A DNA stretch of 64,000 bases from an uncultured Desulfovibrio sp. (lineage in GTDB: Bacteria; Desulfobacterota; Desulfovibrionia; Desulfovibrionales; Desulfovibrionaceae), in the NCBI RefSeq assembly GCF_902477725.1, contig NZ_CABSIF010000012.1, positions 1 to 64,000 on the forward strand. The letters run 5' to 3'. A model generated the notes under the pieces. That model saw nothing but the letters and a program-made list of their open reading frames with translations, did not search any database and was not told where the DNA came from. This document shows, one piece after another, positions 59,818 to 64,000 of this stretch. The position numbers and the translations under genes were made by a program. The stretch's first letter is position 1, and every line of letters starts with the position of its first letter.

Positions 59818-61557
59818 CTATCCCTGACGCATTTCAGTGATCAGCAGCCCAAGATCCTGCGACTGACGCGCCAGCTCTGCCACTGCACTTGCGGCCTCGG
59901 CCATGGCGGTTGCGGTCTGTTTGGCCATTTCGTTCACGTGCTCGATCGACAGGTTGATTTCGTCACTGGCGGCAGACTGCTCCTCGCTGGCAGTGGCAAT
60001 GGCATTGACCTGATCTGCCATACCCAGAACAGTTTCCAGTATTTCATTAAGAGCCTGCCCGGACTGACTGGCGTATCCCGTTGCCTGATTAACCTGCTCA
60101 AGCGCATTATCCGTTGAGGCCATGCTCTTTGAAGTGCTCTCCTGTATGGCATTTATGGCATTGCCCACATCATGGGTTGAGGCCATGGTTTTTTCTGCCA
60201 GCTTGCGCACTTCGTCGGCGACCACGGCAAATCCACGCCCGGCATCACCTGCGCGGGCGGCTTCGATGGCTGCGTTGAGCGCCAGAAGATTGGTCTGATC
60301 CGCAATATCTGAAATGACACCCATAATCTGGCTGATGGCCTGGGCGTGAGTGTTCAGTTGCAGCATATCCTGCTTGAGTTCTTGCGACACGGTCTGCACC
60401 TGGCCGATGCTGACAAGCGATTTTTGCACAATGTCGGCCCCGGCTTCAGCTTTGTCTTTTGTATCGGTGGATGCCATAGATGCCTGACCGGCATTGCGGG
60501 CCACCTCCTGCACTGTGGCGTTCATCTGGTTCATGGCCGTGGCCGCTTCCGCAAGTCTTTGCGCAGCATGCCCGGCCCCCTTGCCAGCCTGTTCAATCTG
60601 GGCAGAAAGCTGCGTGGAAGCAGAGCTGACAATCTGCACGACCTTTTCAAGCTTGCCTGAGGCACGCACCATTGCTTCCGTTTTCTGCTGCGCCTCATCC
60701 TTGGCCGCATTGGCGCTTTCCATGGCTTCGTGCGCCTGACGCGATTGCTCCCTGGCGTTTTCTGACTCGCTCCGGGCTTTTTCGATATGACCTTTCAAGG
60801 CCTCTACCATGGCGATAATTGATCCATACACGCCAATCCTGGCATGGCCATCGTCAACATTAAAATCCCCATCCACCACGCGTTGCGCGACCCCCAGCAA
60901 CTCCCCGGGGTCTCTGCCAAGCTGCCGGTTTGTTTCGCGCGCAATAAGAATGGCGGATGCAGCAGCAAGCACAATGGCAAAAATGGTCAGGCCAATGCCC
61001 ATGGCATTGCTTGTGGCATACAGGCTGTCCCCTTTAAGGCCACGGGCATTGGCATTGTCATGTGAAACCTTCACCAGAACGTCAATTGAGTCGCTAAGGG
61101 CTTCGTAATCCGCATGCGATTGGCCCGTGAGCAGAGTCAGGGCTTCATCTACCCTGCCGTTCTGCCGCAGGAGCAACACTTCGTTGGAGGTGTCCAAATA
61201 TTTTTTCAGGTCTCGCTCAATATTGATTACACATTTCTTGGCATTGCCCGAAATACAGAGATCACCAATTTCTTTAACTTCCCGATCAAATGTCTTTCGC
61301 ACTTCATCAAGTTTTCTTTTGATTGCAGAAGCCTTTTGCGCGTCTTTTTCAATGATGTAACGGAATTCCATTATTCTGTATTCTGCAGTGTCAGTATTGA
61401 TTTCGCCAGCAAGCTCCGACACAGGCACATTGCGATGCGCCAGGACAGAGGTGATGTTGTTGAGTTCTGACATTTGCCAAAGCATATATCCGGCTAATAA
61501 AGCCATCAAAACACCCAGCATCCCCATCCCGCAAGAAATTTTTGTTACAAGCTTCAT
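59818..61557 (-). CDS. Methyl-accepting chemotaxis protein with four-helix-bundle sensor
   Basis: A 579-residue chemoreceptor. Helices at about 8-27 and 190-208 enclose a 4HB_MCP-type periplasmic domain; a HAMP-like segment (about 210-265) and a coiled region precede the signalling hairpin (ADQTNLLALNAAIEAARAGD, GRGFAVVADEVRKLAEKT). It signals to CheA/CheW. A CISGNAKKC loop with two Cys lies in the periplasmic domain. A sigma-28-like promoter lies 74 bases upstream. Confidence 0.92.
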   Translation of the reverse strand: MKLVTKISCGMGMLGVLMALLAGYMLWQMSELNNITSVLAHRNVPVSELAGEINTDTAEYRIMEFRYIIEKDAQKASAIKRKLDEVRKTFDREVKEIGDLCISGNAKKCVINIERDLKKYLDTSNEVLLLRQNGRVDEALTLLTGQSHADYEALSDSIDVLVKVSHDNANARGLKGDSLYATSNAMGIGLTIFAIVLAAASAILIARETNRQLGRDPGELLGVAQRVVDGDFNVDDGHARIGVYGSIIAMVEALKGHIEKARSESENAREQSRQAHEAMESANAAKDEAQQKTEAMVRASGKLEKVVQIVSSASTQLSAQIEQAGKGAGHAAQRLAEAATAMNQMNATVQEVARNAGQASMASTDTKDKAEAGADIVQKSLVSIGQVQTVSQELKQDMLQLNTHAQAISQIMGVISDIADQTNLLALNAAIEAARAGDAGRGFAVVADEVRKLAEKTMASTHDVGNAINAIQESTSKSMASTDNALEQVNQATGYASQSGQALNEILETVLGMADQVNAIATASEEQSAASDEINLSIEHVNEMAKQTATAMAEAASAVAELARQSQDLGLLITEMRQG

Positions 61558-61630
61558 TGCATTCTACTCGGCGCTAAAGTTTAAATACACACGATGGAGA
61601 TCAAGAGCGTCACACCGACGTCGATATAGC

Positions 61631-61657
61631 CTATCGGCTATATTACGGCTCGTATTA
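61631..61657 (-). promoter_or_regulatory. Sigma-28 (FliA)-like promoter of the chemoreceptor gene
   Basis: On the minus strand TAAT (61657-61654), 15 bases, then GCCGATAG (61638-61631) compares with the FliA consensus TAAA-N15-GCCGATAA: one mismatch in each element. It lies 74 bases before the start at 61557, and chemoreceptors are common FliA targets. Confidence 0.6.
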
Positions 61658-62106
61658 TGCCCGCTTGTGATTTTTTTCAATAATTATTAATAAAAATAAA
61701 AGTATAAAAATTCAGCAAGATATAAAGTTTAAAACTTTGTTACAGTGACAGACAACTGTTTATACCACCACCAACCAGTAGAATCGATTATCAATTTTAA
61801 TAGCAACACACTAAACAAATACACAAATAAAAATAAATTTATCTGTTGTTATTCTAGATCAATATGGCAACATACGATATATACATTTTTAACATCTGTT
61901 CACAAAAAATATGCGCATACAGCAACCTCAACCTTTATCTGGAAATTGGCCCAGACATCGCGTGAGCACCCAAGTTTTAATTCCCACAGCATGCAATTCA
62001 TTAACACACTGTCAAATATCAAAGCGCTAACCACCAGAGACTAACTAAGGCAGCCGTGAAAAAGGCGCACGCACGCATGCGGCTTTGCTTTTGCATGCAA
62101 ACGGCA

Positions 62107-62137
62107 CAAAAAAAGCCGGAGCGCTTCCACCCCGGCC
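62107..62137 (-). terminator. Rho-independent terminator of the second chemoreceptor gene
   Basis: On the minus strand GGCCGGGG and CTCCGGCT pair around TGGAAGCG and are followed by seven T residues, 20 bases after the stop. Confidence 0.85.
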
Positions 62138-62157
62138 GTTCTTGAAAATAAAGGCGT

Positions 62158-63999
62158 TTACGATTTTTTCAGCTTATCCACGATGCTGCTGAGGTCGCCA
62201 GCCATTTCAGCGAGTTGCTGAATAGCTGTTGCTGATTCAGCCTGCCCACGTGTGGTGTCTGTGGTCAGACGGGAAACTTCATCAAGGCTGCGGCTGATTT
62301 CTTCCGAAGCGGAAGACTGTTCTTCTGCCGCTGTTGCTATGGATTGCGCCTGATCGGCATTTTCTTTGGCAAGCACCAGAATGACATCCAAAACTTCGCC
62401 GGATTTGTGCGACAGGGATGTTGTTTCCTCCACCACGAAGCTGGCCTTGTCCATGGAAGAGATGCTCTGCCTGGCGGCGGTTTGCATACCGGAGATATTT
62501 TCGCCCACCTGCTTGGTGGCGCCTATGGTCTTTTCAGCCAGCTTGCGCACTTCATCCGCCACCACGGCAAAACCACGGCCAGCCTCGCCAGCCCGCGCCG
62601 CCTCAATGGCGGCATTGAGCGCCAACAGGTTGGTCTGGTCAGCGATATCGTTAATGACGTCCATGATCGCGCCGATGCTGTCAGCCTGTTTGCCTAGGGC
62701 CGTCAGATCAACCTTCATGGTCTGCGTCTGCTCATGCACATGGTTAACCGAATCAATGACCTGCCGGACAAGAGTGGCGCCCTGCCCTGCCTCCTGCTGC
62801 GTTTTGACAGCATTGGAAGCAGCCTGCCCAGAATTGCGCGCCACCTCAACAATGGAGGCGGACATCTGCTCCATGCCGGCAGAGGTGTCTGTCATGCGTT
62901 GCCGCTGGATTTCCGCAGCATTGGATATCTGCTCAGACTGAGCCGCCAGCTCTTCCGTGCTGGAGGCAATGCGCGCAACAACGCCTTCAATCTGGCTGGC
63001 AGCCTGCAAAATACCGCGCTGGGTGGCCAGTTCCGCTTCTTTGCGGGCTTCCTCCGCCTCGGCAACCGCTTTTTGCGCGCGCTCGGCTTCGGAGAGGGCG
63101 TGCCGCTCCTTTTCTTCTGTCGTACGGATCATGTCTTTCAGACGCGCAACCATGTTGCGCAGGGCATCGGCAAGTGTCCCCACTTCGTCCTTGCTCTTGA
63201 TATCAAGGGTTTCATCAAGATTACCCTCGGCAACCGCTGCGGCAAAAACAACGCCCTTGCCCAGCGGCTTGAAGATCAGCATGGACACCAGAAAATGCAC
63301 CATCAGGGCAGACAGCACCAGGGCAACAATTGCGGTTATGGCACTGGAGTGCAGATTGGCGGTGGAGTCACGCTGAATTTCCTCAAGCGGCTTGTACGTC
63401 CACACTTTCCAGCCAAGCCCCGGAATAATATACAGGCTCCCCTCAAACACCCTGTCTCGGCTGGTGAACTGGATGCGGCCGTTCTGCTGCAACCCGCTAT
63501 ATTTTTTCATATCCGGGATAACTTCCCACAGGCTTTTGCCAATGCGCTTGTCATCCCGATTGGCCATGATGTAGCCATCGGCCCGCGTCAGAAAAATGTT
63601 GTCAAACTCAAGAACATGATTGGTAAAATTGGTTATGTCCGTCAGGCCAAGGTTGATGCAGAGCGTGCCCGCCATCTTGCCGTTATCTATCAAAGGTACG
63701 CCCACAGCCATAACCGTTGCGCCGATAGACGAGGTATAAGGGGTTGTTACAACCCGCTTTTCGCCATTAAACATGCGCACAAACCACTCGCGGCCAAGGC
63801 TCTTGGCGTTGAAATTTTTGATCGCGCCCTTATCATTATGCGTTTCGCCGCTGTCAAAAGCATAATAGGCTTCAACAAGGTTTACCTGCTTAAGCAATTG
63901 TTTCAAAATATTGCGTTTATATTCATAAAGTTCATCCGGGGAAGCACCCACAGGATTCGTCAGCATGCGCGAGCTCAGCTCAAGCACATTGAAATACAC
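62158..63999 (-). CDS. Methyl-accepting chemotaxis protein with Cache-type sensor (5' end outside window)
   Basis: At least 613 residues, cut at its N-terminus by the window edge. The visible part starts inside a periplasmic double-Cache-like sensor (NGEKRVVTTPYTSSIGATVMAVGVPL; LTRADGYIMANRDDKRIG), followed by a helix, a HAMP domain (FKPLGKGVVFAAAVAEGNLDE), a coiled region and the signalling hairpin (ADQTNLLALNAAIEAARAGE). Cache sensors typically bind amino acids or organic acids. It is separate from the neighbouring receptor by a 600-base gap and has its own terminator. Confidence 0.9.
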   Translation of the reverse strand: MYFNVLELSSRMLTNPVGASPDELYEYKRNILKQLLKQVNLVEAYYAFDSGETHNDKGAIKNFNAKSLGREWFVRMFNGEKRVVTTPYTSSIGATVMAVGVPLIDNGKMAGTLCINLGLTDITNFTNHVLEFDNIFLTRADGYIMANRDDKRIGKSLWEVIPDMKKYSGLQQNGRIQFTSRDRVFEGSLYIIPGLGWKVWTYKPLEEIQRDSTANLHSSAITAIVALVLSALMVHFLVSMLIFKPLGKGVVFAAAVAEGNLDETLDIKSKDEVGTLADALRNMVARLKDMIRTTEEKERHALSEAERAQKAVAEAEEARKEAELATQRGILQAASQIEGVVARIASSTEELAAQSEQISNAAEIQRQRMTDTSAGMEQMSASIVEVARNSGQAASNAVKTQQEAGQGATLVRQVIDSVNHVHEQTQTMKVDLTALGKQADSIGAIMDVINDIADQTNLLALNAAIEAARAGEAGRGFAVVADEVRKLAEKTIGATKQVGENISGMQTAARQSISSMDKASFVVEETTSLSHKSGEVLDVILVLAKENADQAQSIATAAEEQSSASEEISRSLDEVSRLTTDTTRGQAESATAIQQLAEMAGDLSSIVDKLKKS

Positions 64000-64000
64000 G

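Larger units (their letters stand above)
61558..62157. other. 600-base AT-rich gap between two chemoreceptor genes
   Basis: The segment 61660-62000 is much richer in A/T than its surroundings and has no convincing gene. An open frame at 61745-62044 starts with GTG, lacks a ribosome site and encodes an AT-biased protein of no recognisable type. The left end carries the sigma-28-like promoter, the right end a terminator. Confidence 0.5.

Noticed and set aside
61745..62044. 99-codon open frame in the AT-rich gap
   Set aside because: GTG start, no Shine-Dalgarno site, composition bias only; no family-like sequence.

Overview
The window looks like chromosomal DNA of a Desulfovibrio-type sulfate reducer (Desulfovibrionaceae). 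I infer this from a six-subunit Ech energy-converting hydrogenase, a DsrMK/TmcCB-type cytochrome b plus HdrD-like redox pair, a DUF169 protein, a TSUP transporter with small membrane proteins, several sigma-54 regulators and methyl-accepting chemotaxis proteins, together with moderately high GC and strong Shine-Dalgarno sites. I found 53 protein genes (one cut by the right edge) and one RNA gene, the small SRP RNA. No tRNA, rRNA, CRISPR array, phage or insertion sequence was seen.

Layout. 0.3-2.9 kb: two-gene membrane redox module, then a tandem ~181-bp structured repeat (2.9-3.4 kb). 3.4-6.0 kb: EamA permease and a divergent MocR-type regulator. 6.1-11.0 kb: a complete branched-chain amino-acid type ABC transporter (livKHMGF). 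11.3-14.5 kb: RNase J and a TolC-like protein. 15.0-20.5 kb: Tol-Pal system (tolQ, tolR, tolA-like, an extra protein with two TonB-C-like domains, tolB, pal). 20.8-22.6 kb: hydroxyacid dehydrogenase and amidohydrolase; then the SRP RNA. 22.9-25.3 kb: FadR-type regulator divergent from malic enzyme. 25.8-30.3 kb: NtrC-type two-component pair and phosphoglucose isomerase. 30.4-31.3 kb: two Cys-rich small proteins. 31.4-34.8 kb: five-gene TSUP transporter operon preceded by a near-consensus sigma-54 promoter, divergent from a membrane-bound sigma-54 activator (35.0-37.8 kb); then a truncated-type PEP synthase-like protein and an MFS permease (to 41.7 kb). 41.8-45.7 kb: zinc-uptake operon (ZrgA-like, ABC transporter, DUF3299) ending in its own Zur regulator, with a Zur-box-like palindrome at its promoter. 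45.9-51.3 kb: echABCDEF on the minus strand. 51.8-53.4 kb: argF and a GNAT (N-acetylglutamate synthase-like). 53.7-56.4 kb: secreted histidine acid phosphatase and a six-EF-hand protein. 56.9-57.7 kb: DUF169. 58.1-59.5 kb: NhaD-like antiporter. 59.8 kb to the end: two chemoreceptors, the first behind a sigma-28-like promoter.

How the parts fit: envelope maintenance (Tol-Pal, TolC-like), anaerobic energy metabolism (Ech, DsrMK/TmcCB-like module, malic enzyme), nutrient uptake under dedicated regulators (Zur-zrg, MocR-EamA, FadR-malic enzyme) and environmental sensing (two-component pair, chemoreceptors). The most unusual locus is 31.4-41.7 kb. There a membrane sensor, sigma-54 activator, with GAFTEA in place of GAFTGA and a winged-helix-like C-terminus in place of a Fis-type one, faces a sigma-54 promoter driving a TSUP operon of mostly uncharacterised membrane and lipoproteins. 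A PEP synthase-like protein without the usual C-terminal barrel lies downstream of the activator.
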